A stretch of DNA of 64,000 nucleotides, taken from positions 1,647,001 to 1,711,000 of the forward strand of contig CM055605.1 in the NCBI GenBank assembly GCA_029379385.1. Reading direction: 5' to 3'. The notes below the pieces were generated by a model, which was not told the DNA's origin, did not search any database, and saw only the letters and a list, made by a program, of their open reading frames with translations. Positions 48,476 to 61,275 of the stretch are shown in pieces. Both the position numbers and the translations under genes were made by a program. How positions within the stretch are numbered: position 1 is the stretch's first letter; the number at the start of each line of letters is the position of its first letter. This DNA comes from Quillaja saponaria (taxonomy: Eukaryota; Streptophyta; Magnoliopsida; Fabales; Quillajaceae).

Positions 48476-51400
48476 CTATAATTCATCCTTCACGTCACTG
48501 GTTCTACTCTCTTGACTCTCCTTGGCATTTGAACTCTCATCTTTTGGAGTTGGAGCTGGAGTTGGTTTCTCGAGCTTAAAGGGGATTGATGCATGCTTCT
48601 TGAGGAATTTATAGAAAGCAACCACTGTACGATCTGTATCCACGGTAATCTGTAAAGAACAACGAATCAGAGAATTAGGAAGCTCATGTAATGAAACAGT
48701 TGTCTGAACAGAAAAGCCATTATTCTAGTTTGACATACTGGATCAAAGCTCTTGTTTCCTGCTGGGAAGAAGAGAAGGGTGGGGAAACCATCAGCCTGCA
48801 AGATAAACATACAAATATCAGCACGGTAGTTTCTATTTCATTGATCAATGAAGTTTTAAACTCAGTATAGACATCAAGCTTAGCACTAAATCATTGAAGA
48901 TTCTTGTATAGTATTCAAGTAAAATGTAAGAAGCATATAACTTCATTTTTATTTTTATTTTCTCTTTCTTCGTTTTTTTTTTCTTTGGCTAAGAAAATCC
49001 ACTTCTGTTGGACTGAAATATCAAAGACCACATAAGCCAGATTAGACTGTTTGGAATACCTTTGCCCTGGGATGTTCATTTGTAGTTCCATCCATCTTGG
49101 CTATAACAAGAGACTGGATTCCACGCAAATGTTTAGCAAGCTTGTTGTATGTTGGCTCCAGTGCTTGACAATGGCCACACCAAGGTGCATATAGCTAGTT
49201 TTCAATTTTCAACCAAACATTAAAATAAGCATGGTGCAGTTACAATGTCGCTTGGTAAGTACTCGGTTGAAATGGTACCTCAAGAAGAACATCTTTTGAT
49301 TCATCCAAGACAATTTCGTCAAAGTTATTTCCAACCACAATTTTCATGTCACCATCATTCTGTGACACAATATCAATTTAAGATAAAGACACCAAAACAA
49401 ACATAACATTTCAGGAAAGCCAGAAACTTACACTTTCGGGAATAGGGTCTGACTTGTAAAAAGGTTTTAGCTTGTCCTCAAGGAAATCCTCACCAAATGC
49501 CTGAGGTATAACATTAACAATCTTCAGGCCAAATCAAGCCCAAAAAACAAAGAAATTTATGCAAAATTCCAGCTCACCCGCTGGGATAACAAACACGCAG
49601 AAAGTACCTTGATGTTCTTCAGAGTCACCTCTCCTTCAAGTACAAATTTGGTTGCATCATCATTTCCTGTGTATGCGAGCACCTGGATGAGAGGTGTTAT
49701 CACTGGCTTAAATTTATTCTCCTCAAATCAAAGATGCCTTTTGTATCACAATTAAAACGCAGAAGTTACAGAGGGAGGAAAAGATTACTTTGGGTGCATC
49801 CCCAGAGATGCCAAAATAATCTGAAACAGGCTTTCCAACATCTTCATTATCGAGTTCCACGTATACAAAGATAAGCTGCAAAAAACAATAAAAACAATTA
49901 TTAGGTACTTTTATGTGTGCGAAACTGCAAATTGCAGGTTTAACACACTTCGATGTCATTTCTTGATTTTACAATAGTGCATGTGACTGTTGACAGTACG
50001 GTGCAGACGAAATAAAACAAAGAATGAAGTTCAGATGTCAGCAAAAGTAAACCATTGCACTATAATGATTTGATAAATCAAAGACAAGGTAGTCCAAGTT
50101 TAAAACAGGACACAATCTGCATCCAAAAACTATACCAAAAATTCATGTACTTGATTCTCATGCAATTGTCCCGATCAAGGGCAGACAGGCAGTCCAAGTT
50201 TAAAATAGAACAAGCAGAATCCAAAAACTATACAAAAATTCATAACTTGGTTCTTCTTGTTTAATTAGTCTTCCACTGAAATACTTACGAATAATGACAT
50301 TTTCAGTTTGTTTCATCCAAACTGCTTTTTTTAATGAAAATCATTCATTAAAATAAAGAATCTAGAAGGAATTTTACAATAAAGTTTTCCATGAATACAT
50401 TACAGTGACTTCTTCAAAATCAGAGCATGGAATATAAACTGAGTAGCTTCAATAAAAGACATTATTAATATACCTTTCCCTTGAAAAACTTTGCTGCTTC
50501 TTGAAATTCTGGAAGAATTTTCTCCGTGTCATTTGAAGTGACAAACAGCAACAGCTAAAAATAGAAGTTCCAAAATATGTCAATATATTGATCTCCTTTC
50601 TCTAGAGTATTTTTATCCTACAGTCACAAAGGTGATACTGTATATATAGTTATTCACCAATTACCTGTTTCTTAATTGGACTTTCAAAAATCAATGGAGC
50701 ACCTTCCCTGGTAAAGATGGTAACCAGAGGAAGCTTGTTTGAGAATACAAAGTCTGCTATTGCAGACTTTACAAATTGACCATCTGCAGGGGTAGAAAAA
50801 AGAAGTAAAGAAAACCTCCCCAAAAAGTTCAAGATTTTCAAGCAAAATAATCAGAATTAAAAAATAACAAACCAAAATGACTCAATTTCTCAGCCTCTCT
50901 CTTGATCAGGACCAAAGCAGGGCGTTTGGCTTCTGGGTCAATATGGAAAAGCTTTGCCACATCAGGATTTACAGTCTGATAAAAGTTGACATCATCCTCA
51001 AGTCTCGATGCCGCTGCTAGCTCCTCACTCTCAGGACCCTGCATTAACGTAGTAGGCAAAATGAATCTTGAAACCATAGAACAAATTGCAAAATGATTTA
51101 AATTTAAATTTAATTGTTTTTCTTGCAAGGTCACGATGCGGGAGGGGGTGCCAGTGTGTGAAAGAGTCATATTGTGCACTCAGTGCATGTGCTGTCAAGG
51201 CTTGTTTTATACATTGAGTGGGCTTCTTCAGACTATCCTAACATAAGCAGCATGTTTAGGTCTTTACAGTTCGCGAACTCAGTTTTCCAGTTCGTGAATT
51301 CGTGGCAAATACAAATCCAGATAGCCAGTTTGAGAACTAAATCTGGTTCATTCCACCATTTGTGCAAACTGAGTTACCAAGGTTATCAACAGACGTCAAA

Positions 51401-52679
51401 TGACTTTTAGAAATTGCCAAAACATCATATATATTTAACCATGCACGCAAAAGATTATCTTATTTGAACTGTAAGGACTAAGAAGCCAACAATACTCAAA
51501 AGTATACTAAACATCTGATCAAGTTGAACATTAAAACAATATCAAATAGTTAAAATAGAAGATAATTCAACAGATGGAACATCACAAGGTAGAAATAGAA
51601 AGGTTACCACTAAGGAGTTGAGGTAGCCCAAAACAACTTTACTTTCAGAGGTCAATATGCGTTCAGCATCGTCCAACGTGGTTATGTTGTATATACCAGG
51701 TCCAATCTTCTTCTTAATCCATGTCACGATAGCATCTCTGAATTGTAAATAGAAAATCAGCTCCAACAAAAAAAGCTTCCAATGTATTCTATAGTGTACT
51801 AATATTTTCACACTGCTTCAAATTTGATTGCATCATCAGTAAGACAGCTACCAAAGAATACATAAATTCAATCAAAGGATCGTAACTCCCTGTGTGTGTA
51901 GGTGAAAATATAACTTAACTGCTAATTCGAAGAATTTCCAGTCGTAACAATCACCAACCATGAAAGGGGGAAACGATTTTTTTGGTTCGGTTAAATCTAA
52001 AAAAATAAAAAAAAAATTCACTTCCCTCGAGCTCCACATTTCTCAGCCAAAAAAAAAAAAGGAATAATATTTTCAATTTGAAATACAAAGAGCTATATCT
52101 ATGTCAAATTGATCATACTTACTTGGTCCTCTGGCCAGTGTAAGGCTTGTGAACTCCATCGATAAAGAAATGCACAGTGGGGAACCCCTCAACCTCGTAT
52201 TGCTGAGACAATTCATTCTCTTCCGTTGCATCCACCTTGGCCAAAACCACATTCTCACCCTTCAACTCCGTTGCTGCTGCCGCGTACTCCGGCGCCAAAG
52301 CCTGACAGTGACCACACCACGGCGCGTAGAACTCCACCATCACAAACGAATTACTCTTTATGACGTCACTGAAATTCTTCTCCTTCAACACGATAACATC
52401 CTTTTCGTCCACCACAGGCTCCTTATACGCCTCCTGGTTACCTTCAGACTCATCGAAATCGGAGAAGTCATCGAGATCGTCTTCATCAACAGCTTCATCA
52501 TCGTAACTTCCCGGATCCGGGTAGTGCTGGTGTTGGGTGGAATGATCATCAGGCTCTTCGAGAAAGCTTAGATCTTCGTCGTCGCCGTCATTTTCAACGG
52601 CCTTAGAGATTGAGAAAGAGAAGGAAGACAAAATGAGTAGAGCAGTGAGTGAGAGAAGAAGAACGAGTCGACTCGGCAT
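48476..52679 (-). CDS. PDIL1-4: protein disulfide isomerase-like 1-4
   Basis: Twelve exons in transcript order: 52679-52123, 51737-51608, 51038-50873, 50783-50665, 50554-50474, 49875-49789, 49682-49608, 49500-49432, 49359-49279, 49194-49060, 48795-48739 and 48649-48476. They join in frame to 576 residues (597 in Arabidopsis PDIL1-4). A signal peptide is followed by a long acidic stretch (residues about 30-80), then the a-b-b'-a' thioredoxin layout. Both active sites are intact: FYAPWCGHCQALAPEY and LYAPWCGHCQALEPTY. The chain ends VKDEL, the ER retention signal. It forms and rearranges disulfides of secretory proteins in the ER lumen. An alternative start 12 bases upstream (52691, MQSK) is possible but gives a poorer signal peptide. 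All introns are GT-AG. Confidence 0.95.
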
Positions 52680-53197
52680 TTTCGATTGCATGAAAATTCG
52701 GAAGGAGAATCGAAGGAAAAGTGAGATCTAAGTGTCTGAGTAGGGTTTGTAAAGGCGGAGGTGAAACGAGTAAACGACTGTAAGCTAGCGCCAATATACT
52801 CTTGTACGACGCCGTTTATTTGGGGAAAGAAATTGACGAAACAACAGTTGGTTAAGTTAAAATGAAGTTTTTTTTATTCAAATATTTATTTTTTCTGGTG
52901 AACCTAGATCAATTTCCTTGACCACAATAGAGTTTTTTTTAATTTTCCATGACAACTAACTACTGGAAATTTTAAATTTTATTTTATTTATTCTAAATAT
53001 TATATCATTTGAACTAATAACTGATTGACACAAGAATATTCAAAACGATAATAACCCTTACATAATAATACATAGTATTCAAGTTATAACTTGCAAGAAT
53101 GTGTTTATAATTGAACTTCTTTATGTGAATGTGATAATCACAAAAAATCAAGCCAACCCAAAAATGAACAATGGTGCATGTCATGATGCAGGAGGCC
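52680..53197. other. PDIL1-4 promoter and 3' flank of the receptor-like kinase
   Basis: Spacer of about 520 bases between two minus-strand genes. The left 150 bases are probably PDIL1-4 leader and promoter; the remainder is AT-rich 3' flank. No coding frame was recognised. Confidence 0.5.
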
Positions 53198-56100
53198 TTA
53201 TTTGAAGAGCTCACTCCCAAGAGTCACAGGACCAATCTCCTCACTTTGAGAATGAAAATGTCCAGTTTCTCTTTCTTGAATCATTTCTAGCACTTGGACA
53301 ATTCGCCTCATCGATGGTCTACTATAACTCATGTCTAGACACAGCAATGCCAACCCCATTACCTGTCTTGCAGAATGCAGTGTATGATCTGCCAATGTTA
53401 ATTTTTCAACAAACTTGTCCAAGTTACTGCTATTCTTAACCTTCAAAAAAACACACACAACTTGTAAGCTCCAAGTCCAAGATATGATGATGCATGCCAA
53501 AATGATGACAAACTATCCAAGAAGGATATATAGTATGATGTTTACTGACCTGCAGTACTAAATTTTCCTCCAAGTTTGACTGATTTCTGCCTTTTGCTGC
53601 ATGTCCACTGATCAATTCCAGCATGAACACCCCAAAACTGTATACATCACTCTTTTCTGAAAAGTTCCTTGATGAATTCAACCTTCGAGAAAAAGTTCAA
53701 GTTACATCATCAGTGTACAATTTCAAATATGAGATGTGTTAGCTACAGAGAATCACGTTCGAAATTTTCAAGATGTTCATGAGTTGCCCATTTAAACAGA
53801 AAAGACTGGAATATGATCTGATAAAACTTGCTTGGAACAACTTACAAAGTAAGTTCAACTTAATGGTGTTATTTCAGTTCATCAAGTGTACAAACTAGTA
53901 TGCTCCAAAGAAAGATTACATACTCCGGGTCAACAAAGCAATCTGTATATGAAGATGCTCCAGGATGGTCGCCACTGATTATTATTTTAGAAAGTCCATA
54001 ATCAGTAACCTTGGCAGTAAAATCTTCATCGACAAGAACATTGCCAGTTCGGAAATGTGTGTGCACAACAGGAGGAACCAGGCTGTGAAGATGTTCCAAT
54101 CCTGTTATGAAAGACGTGTAATATTGAATTAAATGTGTATATGAACAGAAAGAGTATTGAAGACAAACACAAGATGGATTACCTTTGGCTGCTCCCAAAG
54201 CAATTAAGAACCTTTTGTGCATCCCTAACTTTCCAATGGGTAAACCTTTACTATCTGAATAAAGAATTGCACTTAGCTTGATACATGGACAAACACATAC
54301 TCACCAGAGAGAGAGAGAGAGAGAGAGAGAGAATACCATATAGATGCTTGCCAACATTTCCATTAGGCAGATAATCATAGACAAGTAACTGTTGATAGCT
54401 ATCTTGAAAATATCCTAAAAGCTTAACAAGATGGCTATGGTGGATATGAGCTATCTGCTGCACCTGTGTCAAAATAACTCAATGTGAATGTTAATGGGTT
54501 CTCCACTCAACCTTTTCATAGAACATTAGTATATTGGATAAATTTTCTCTTTTAAGACTTCTGCTGCTTACTATGGCAGTGTTTATGCACATACATGAGA
54601 ACACACCGATTAATAGCAAGACGGAAGAACCTTTCTTTATTTTCAACACAAAATTTTACCTCACTAACGAAATCCTGATTTGGGGCATGTAGGCGTCTCT
54701 TTATAGCCACAACAGATCCATCTTGAAGCAAACCTTTAAAAATTAAACCAAATCTGCCTTCACCAATAACATTACTTAGACTGAAATATCTCGTAGCTTC
54801 TTCCAGTTCATATATTGTTAATTGCCTTATAGTTTGTCTATCATCTTGAGGTGGGGCATCAGCATTCAGAGAGGTATTGTCTCTTCCCTGTTCAACTGAA
54901 AGAACAGCACAAAATAAAACAAGAGATCAATATCATGCATGAATATCATAGATAAACAAGTAAGCCTTTTTTATCCTGATTATCTAGGATATCATAAAAC
55001 TAAACCAGCTTATTTAAAACAATGTGGGGAATTTTTCTACTTTGGTTCATAAAAGCCCCAACGAGTAGATACATGTACTAAAGATCAGGCTTCTTTACTC
55101 ATCACCAAATCATCAATCGGAGACAAAAGAATATAATGTCTGGATGGAGTTAGGCTAAGGCATACTGTCCTGAATGCAACTCGCACGAGCAAACAAGATA
55201 TTGAAATCTAAATTTTTTCATCCACAGATGTCAACAAGCTTAACTTACTAGGAGGAGATGGCACCGAAGATGCAGTTTCAGATGTTTGCTTTACGAATTT
55301 TTTGACAAGCATCCAGCATTTATAGATGATCATCACAATGAAAATCACAATCAGAGCAGCAACAACACCACCAACTATGACAGCAACCCTCTTGTTTCCT
55401 TGTTTGTTAACTTGAGCTTCTTGCATGGGTGTAAGTGTCGGAACATCATTCTCCCCATCTAACTTTGCTACATTCCTATCAATCAATTTACAGAGCTTTT
55501 CTTGTTATTACGTAAAAGAGTCCAAGGAAAACATTATAAAGACAGCTTGATTATTTAGTCTGCAAGGAATGGAGATATATTCCGAGAACTAGTGGAAGTA
55601 TAGAATAAAATTCTTTGTGAATTAGGACCTATTAAAAGAAGAAACAGTATAGTACAAATTGGAAAGTTCTTTTAGCACCCGGCTCAACAACTGATTCAAC
55701 TGCAACGTAACATGCTGCAGGCACAAAACTGAGTGATATATAGAGAGAGAGCTAGAGGATGAAAGCTTACAGAGGAATAGCACCCGGATCTTTAAAGTCA
55801 TAGCAGTTAACACATTCAAAATGCCTTAGGCGTAGCCATGGACAATTGACAATGGTGCATCTGGATTGTTCAGGGTGGTCTACCTTAGTCTTGAAAATGA
55901 GTAAAGCTTCACCTGCAGTTAACAAATGCGTAATTGATCGAATATTTTCTAAACTATCCTTGACATCTTTCTAATAGATGATATTCAAAATTAACGAACA
56001 AGTCAGTGAGTAATTAGCCAAGCAAACCGTGTTTCAGTACACATTGTGATCAACACTTTTTACTCCTAATGCAAGAACTTTATCTAAAGACAATCATACA

Positions 56101-56366
56101 TATCTAGGAAAGAATGTAAAACTAAAAGAATTAGCTACTGTCTTTTTAATAGCTCTCAAACCAAGTTAATCTGAATTATTTCAAGTATTATTCATATTCC
56201 TTAAGCAAGAACATGCAAACCAACAGTTGAACATCATTAAATGAAAAGCTGCTGATACAAGAAAACTTAACAAAAACTTACCATACACTTCATGGCTTGT
56301 TCTATTAGGAGGTAGGAGTTGAATCAGTACGAGCAACAGTAATTTCTGCCACCAGAACAATTGCAT
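53198..56366 (-). CDS. receptor-like protein kinase with degenerate catalytic loop
   Basis: Nine exons in transcript order: 56366-56282, 55912-55771, 55475-55249, 54895-54660, 54463-54337, 54254-54183, 54101-53924, 53682-53550 and 53440-53198. They join in frame to 480 residues. A signal peptide (MQLFWWQKLLLLVLIQLLPP) is followed by a short ectodomain of about 85 residues with Cys pairs (VNCPWLRLRHFECVNCYDF). One transmembrane helix (VAVIVGGVVAALIVIFIVMI) comes next, then the kinase domain. The Gly loop is IGEGRFGLIFKG and the ATP lysine is in VVAIKRR. The catalytic loop reads VHTHFRTGNVLVD where active kinases have HRDxKxxN, so the proton-acceptor Asp is missing; DFG is DYG and APE is DPE. 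It is probably a plasma-membrane pseudokinase or scaffold. The ligand is unknown and no gene name is offered. Confidence 0.82.
54306..54332. repeat. (GA)n microsatellite in kinase intron
   Basis: About thirteen GA dinucleotides lie just past the donor of the fifth exon of the receptor-like kinase, inside the intron. Confidence 0.92.
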
Positions 56367-59038
56367 TTTCGACAAGCATCACTCAATTCAAATCTCTAAT
56401 TAATGTCCCCTCCATTTGAAATATTTACTCTGTCTTGTAGGAATCAAGAATAAAGAAATTTTAATCCGCTTCCCTTAGATAATGTCAACGAACAGAATGT
56501 AGGAATGAAGAATAAAGAATAAAGAAATTTTAACCCGCTTCCCTTAGATAATGTCAACGAACAGAATCACCGAATACATTCATATATTCCTATAGGTTCA
56601 AGAAAACACAATAAATTAATTCACTAAAATTAAAGAGAAACAACAAATTTGGAAAGCCTTAAGATATATAAATACAAAAAGCAGTAGCATAGGATAATAC
56701 CAAATAATTTCCAAAAGAGAAGCAATACAATAATGGAAAACCATTAGGGTTTGTTGAATAATTGAATTCCCCAGTAAACTTACATAAGAGATTCAGTGGG
56801 AGTAAAAAAGTAAACTGTAGCATCACTATAAATCAAATGGGTTGAACTTTTGGACTTCCAGGTAATATAGGTAAAAGAAAAGCTGTAAAAAGCTAAGGAT
56901 GGGCTGTCTTTATTGAAATGGACAGGAAAAATGCTGGATTATTATTTTTCAATGAAGTCAAAACCCACAAATTCCATTTTGACAGAGATACTAGAATGCC
57001 ATATCCCCAAAGATTCTCAGATGAATCTCATAAAGTTAAACCTGACGTCCTAGAAATGCCTTCTGTCATAATAACATTAACAACGACGAGCGGAAGGAAA
57101 GAAACAATTCAAAAAAATAAATGCCAGGAAGCTTTGGAATTCTGTGGCAAAGTGAACCAATATTTGGAAACCCAACCTATATTTCAGCTAATGCAAGTCC
57201 TAAAACTCAAATAAAATCTGTGTTATTGTTTTACAACATTGTTATACTGCAACTACAGGACAACATAACAAAAGGGTCAAGACGAAAGTTTAAATAGATA
57301 GTTCTCTGTAATGGTTGAAGCCAAGGCCAGTACAGACAGTACAGCTACTGGAACGTAGTAAATTATAATGACATAACTTAATAGGTTTTGTCTTGAACTG
57401 TTCTGTAATAAACATTTTCATTTTCCAAGGAGAAGCCACCATTTACAGAGCTGGTGGTAAACAAAAAAAGTAAAAATAAATACTTAGCAGCGTCCAAACA
57501 GTGGCTTGCTGTATAGAATCAACAAGTAAAGCAAAACACAGCTTTTTTCTTCTTCAACTTACCAGGTTACAGTTGCAGAGGCCGGCCTCCTATGTGTGTT
57601 TGGATTGAAACTTGAAAGTAAAGGATTCCCTGATGGATATTGGATAGACAGACATATTTATTTATAAGTGCTGACACAATCTCATTCTGTCTGACATAGG
57701 GGCCAAGATGGTTCTTTCAGGGGAAATAAGTAATGTAATTTATAGACATCCTTAGGAGTCGAAAATGTTTGAATTTCTGGCTTTGGTTTCACATGCCAAC
57801 TGGGGTTTGCAAGATTCATCAACATGAATTGACTTCATTACCCCTCATAAATTAGTCCTAAATAAATAATTAGATTATCTTATTTTTTATTTTGCTTTTA
57901 GGATACCGGTTAAGATATAATAAATTAAAATTTAGAAAATAAATGTTAATAATTGTATATCACGACAATTATGACCAACAACCGTCTTAAATATAATAAA
58001 TTTTCTAAATAGTATCATCTTAATAAGTGTGATAATAACACTCGTTAAAATAAAATTTTCAATTAATAATCCCGACAACATTAACAACATGGGAAGGTAT
58101 TACTTTGTGAGATAAAGATGTGTACGTTGAGTAAGAAGAAACTTGATTATAAAAAATAAAAGAGAGATTGCCAATGTCAAAACTAAAATGATTATGCTAA
58201 TAACTTAATAAATGCGAGGATCTATTTGCTCCAAACACCTAATAATATGGCATGACGTTTATCTAAAAATTTAGTCATAGCCAAAGATCAAGATTCCATA
58301 ATGTTTTAATTATCAATCTTATAGTCTCTTCCTGAAAAACAGAGCAAACAATTTTCTGATAACTTGGCATATGGAATTGATTTTTGTATTTAAGTGTATG
58401 TAAATTTATTTCATAGTGAGATATTGGGAGCACCTCATGAAAAATATATTGACCGTCAGACTAATTCATTATTAATTAAGTGGCCGGTCTTTAATTTACT
58501 TTAGGAGAATGAAAAGATTTTGAGTATAGAAGGCATATCTCAGTCAGAATTGGCTTTTACTTTTGGACTTTTGGTTTCCAAATGGTTGTAGCATGCATGC
58601 ATGTACGAGGGACAGTTTCCAGGAAAATTGCAGAGCAAGAAAAAGGTCACATGTGCTACATGGTGGAAATGGAAATTGGTAGGGACTCACATGCCTATGG
58701 CCCTTACCATAATGCCACCAAGGCTTCACATTTTTTGAGTCTTGTTGCCAAGGATCCCTTCATCAAGAAGTAATAGTTTGAGTAACTTACTTATAAACTT
58801 CAAAAGTGTAACACAAATAATTTTGTTATCGATACTTTTTGTTTCAACAGTTAGGGGTGTTAGAATTAATTTACTCTCGCTTCGATTATTATCCCTGATT
58901 AAAATAAGAAATGTGATTCTTTTAACCAAACTATCTATTTATCTCTCTCTATACATGTTGTAACTCACATACCCAATTAGGCCAATCCATTAATTTTTAT
59001 ATTTTTTACTCGATGCTCACAATAATGGCCTTAATGGA
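56367..59038. other. long spacer, no gene recognised
   Basis: The left end is the promoter of the receptor-like kinase and contains a tandem duplication at 56449-56567. A 98-codon plus-strand frame at 56918-57214 (from an ATG, Lys-rich) has no recognisable domain and no neighbours supporting it. From 57840 to 58500 the DNA is very AT-rich. I see no transposon ends or long terminal repeats. Confidence 0.45.
56449..56567. repeat. 69-base tandem duplication
   Basis: A 50-base core beginning aataaagaaattttaa at 56449 recurs at 56518 with one substitution (atccgc against acccgc). The offset is 69 bases. It lies in the upstream region of the receptor-like kinase gene. Confidence 0.88.
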
Positions 59039-59560
59039 AATGTCGTTTTGAGAAGAAATCTCAAAATTTCACCATAAATTGGACTCTTAAACGTTAGTTT
59101 CCAACTGATATAATGGGCTCATTGGCCTAGTTTATAGTCTGGGGATTCCTTATTTGGGCCATTCTTTGAAGTTCCATATCTAGCCTAGAATCCGACGTCG
59201 TATTCTTGCTGGTACCTTTTCTTTCTACAAAGTTGCAAACCCCATTCCTCTGCCCTCCAGTACCAGTGAAATTTGCTATCTTTTTCCAGTTTCTGCTACA
59301 GAGAAACAAATGCCACCATGATTAGTGTTCTTGCTAAGGTATTTTTCTTCTCCTCAAACATTTTTAGGTGATTGAATTCGATTCTGATTTTTTCTCCTTT
59401 TTTTTAAATTGAAAAAAATAGGGACGGCAACTTGGAGCTACACTGGGCAGAATATTTGCAGGGATAGTTGTACTCGGGCATATTCTCAATAAGCAACCTA
59501 AATCAAATCATATATGCACATCAGGAAACAGCTACATAGTACCTACTCTGTTTCTGAGAA
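59039..59560 (+). pseudogene. truncated duplicate of the 85-residue small gene (promoter, exon 1, part of exon 2)
   Basis: This stretch repeats 60986-61440: same promoter blocks (gacgtcgta, tccagtaccagtgaaat), same first exon ATG ATT AGT GTT CTT GCT AAG at 59311, then an intron and a second exon reading RQLGATLGRIFAGIVVL. After that the sequence departs from the functional copy, loses the Gln/Ser-rich part and runs to a stop near 59560; the third exon is absent. The first exon-2 residue also changed (GAACGG to GGACGG). It is a 5' fragment of a gene duplication, dead unless the stub is expressed. Confidence 0.85.
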
Positions 59561-59806
59561 AATGACTAGACATTAAGCCATAAAGATATGGACAAGATAA
59601 GATTTATTACTCATTAACTAACATTCATGTTCTATCAAGATCTTTTTACAAAAGAAGATTCTTTCTAAGATGATGTCTTCAGTTCTGAACATGGATTCTC
59701 TACTGAGAGTCACTAGCCTCTTCCACTAGGCTCAATTACCGTTGATACATAAATGTTTTCTTTAACTTACAAAAGTAGAGTAAATTAATGTTTTATTATT
59801 TATTAT

Positions 59807-60913
59807 TTAAGCATTGCTCCTGAAAGATCCCAAGGCTTTGATGGCTCCAGCCCTTAGAATATAATGATGGTGGAATGCAGCAATTGCAGCTCCAATAAAG
59901 GGTCCAACCCAGAAAATCCACTGAAACAACAAATCATATCAAACAAATATTAATTACTTTGAATTCTTATATATGAATTTCATTGAAATGCAAAAGTGTT
60001 TTTACCTGGTCATCCCAGGCTTTCTGTTCGTTGTAGACTACAGCAGCTCCAAAACTTCGAGCTGGGTTGATCCCAGTACCAGTAATTGGGACTGTAGCCA
60101 AATGAACTATAAACACTGCAAATCCAATGGGTAGAGGTGCCAACACCTATTTTTGATTTAAAGACAATTAATTAAATACATTACTTCGTTTAATTAAAAA
60201 ATAATAATATTGGGGTAGGATCAGGTGCATACAGGAACATGGGAGTCTCTTGCGTTTCTTTTAGATTCAGTGGCTGAGAAGACAGTGTAAACAAGAACAA
60301 AGGTACCAATAATCTCTACACCCAATCCGGTGCACTTATTGTACCCAAGAGAAAGCACGTTGGCCCCACCACCATACCTGTTGTAGTATGAGTTTTGATT
60401 AGCCTCCACCAATCTAACACCGGAGATTGCACCCAAACACTGTGCTACCATGTACAACAACGCCCTCACAAACGACACCTTTCCAGCTAGAATGTTACTG
60501 AAGGGTTAACGTGTCATCGTGTACACAATAGAAATACAATCACCAATTCAGCTAAAATACGCCTTAAAATACAAATTTATTATGCTTATAATTATTCTAC
60601 CCGACAGATTAAATTATTATTTTTAACAGTACCTGAGATACCGGCGGTGCAGTAAACAAGGATGAATGTCATGCCACCAAAGGCCCAAGCAATACCAAGA
60701 ATGCCAAATTGGCCATCACACGGGTCGGTACTGTGGATAGTGTCTGTTTGGGTCTTGTACCCAATCACAGTCAACACTGAGATGTAAAGGAAGAGAAGTG
60801 TAAAATGAAAATTGAGTAAGCTCCTCGGCATCAATCAAAGGTGTCGGAGGAGGGTCTTCATAGTCTTTTGCTGAGAAAGTTCCTTGCTCTGCAACCTCAA
60901 CCTCCTTAGTCAT
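59807..60913 (-). pseudogene. PIP2-type aquaporin pseudogene
   Basis: Four exons follow the PIP2 gene layout: 60913-60633, about 60510-60233, 60146-60006 and 59920-59807. Recognisable pieces: [97 protein letters not shown] (second NPA box), [12 protein letters not shown] and the end SFRSNA. Lesions: about 29 bases are missing in exon 1 between EELT and TLLFLY, removing half of the first membrane helix and shifting frame. The exon 2 acceptor AG is gone, and about 10 bases are lost after NPSVTF, creating a TAG. Exons 3 and 4 are still clean. Intact PIP2 proteins are plasma-membrane water channels. The Arabidopsis counterpart in this order is PIP2;4 (At5g60660). Confidence 0.92.
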
Positions 60914-61275
60914 TGTTGTGTATGTTGTAGAGTGTGAAAGTTTGAGAGGGAGAGAGAGAGTTGAGTGGGGTTTTGATAGTCTTAAGTGTCGTTTGGAGAA
61001 GAAATCTCCAAATTTCTCTTTATGGACTCATAAACGGTGGTTTTCCTTTCCAACTGATATAATGGGGTCGATGGCCTGGTTGATTACTTATGTGGGCCAT
61101 TCTTTTAAGGCCCATATATACTCTCAATACGACGTCGTATCCTCTCTGGTTCCTTTTCCCTCTGCAACTCTGCAAACCCCTTTCCTCTCGCCTCCAGTAC
61201 CAGTGAAATCTCGCTGCAGTTGGAAGAAATTTGCTATCTTTTTCCAATTTCTGTTGCAGAGAAGCAAAAACCACC
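60914..61275. promoter_or_regulatory. compact bidirectional promoter between aquaporin pseudogene and small gene
   Basis: Only 362 bases separate the two divergent ATGs. The region has a GA-rich patch at about 60948-60960 on the aquaporin side. On the small-gene side, TGGGCC (about 61093) and GGCCCA (about 61110) form an inverted site II pair next to a TATATA, followed by ACGACGTCGT. The duplicate upstream at 59039 keeps one TGGGCC and the GACGTCG palindrome but has lost the second site II and the TATATA. Confidence 0.5.

Noticed and set aside
52149..52571. 140-codon plus-strand frame
   Set aside because: It is antisense to exon 1 of PDIL1-4 and shows no domain.
56918..57214. 98-codon plus-strand frame with an ATG
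   Set aside because: No recognisable motif, no splice context and AT-rich spacer around it. It could be a small gene but nothing supports it.
57840..58500. Very AT-rich block considered as a transposon or matrix-attachment remnant
   Set aside because: No terminal repeats, no coding trace and no flanking duplication could be seen.
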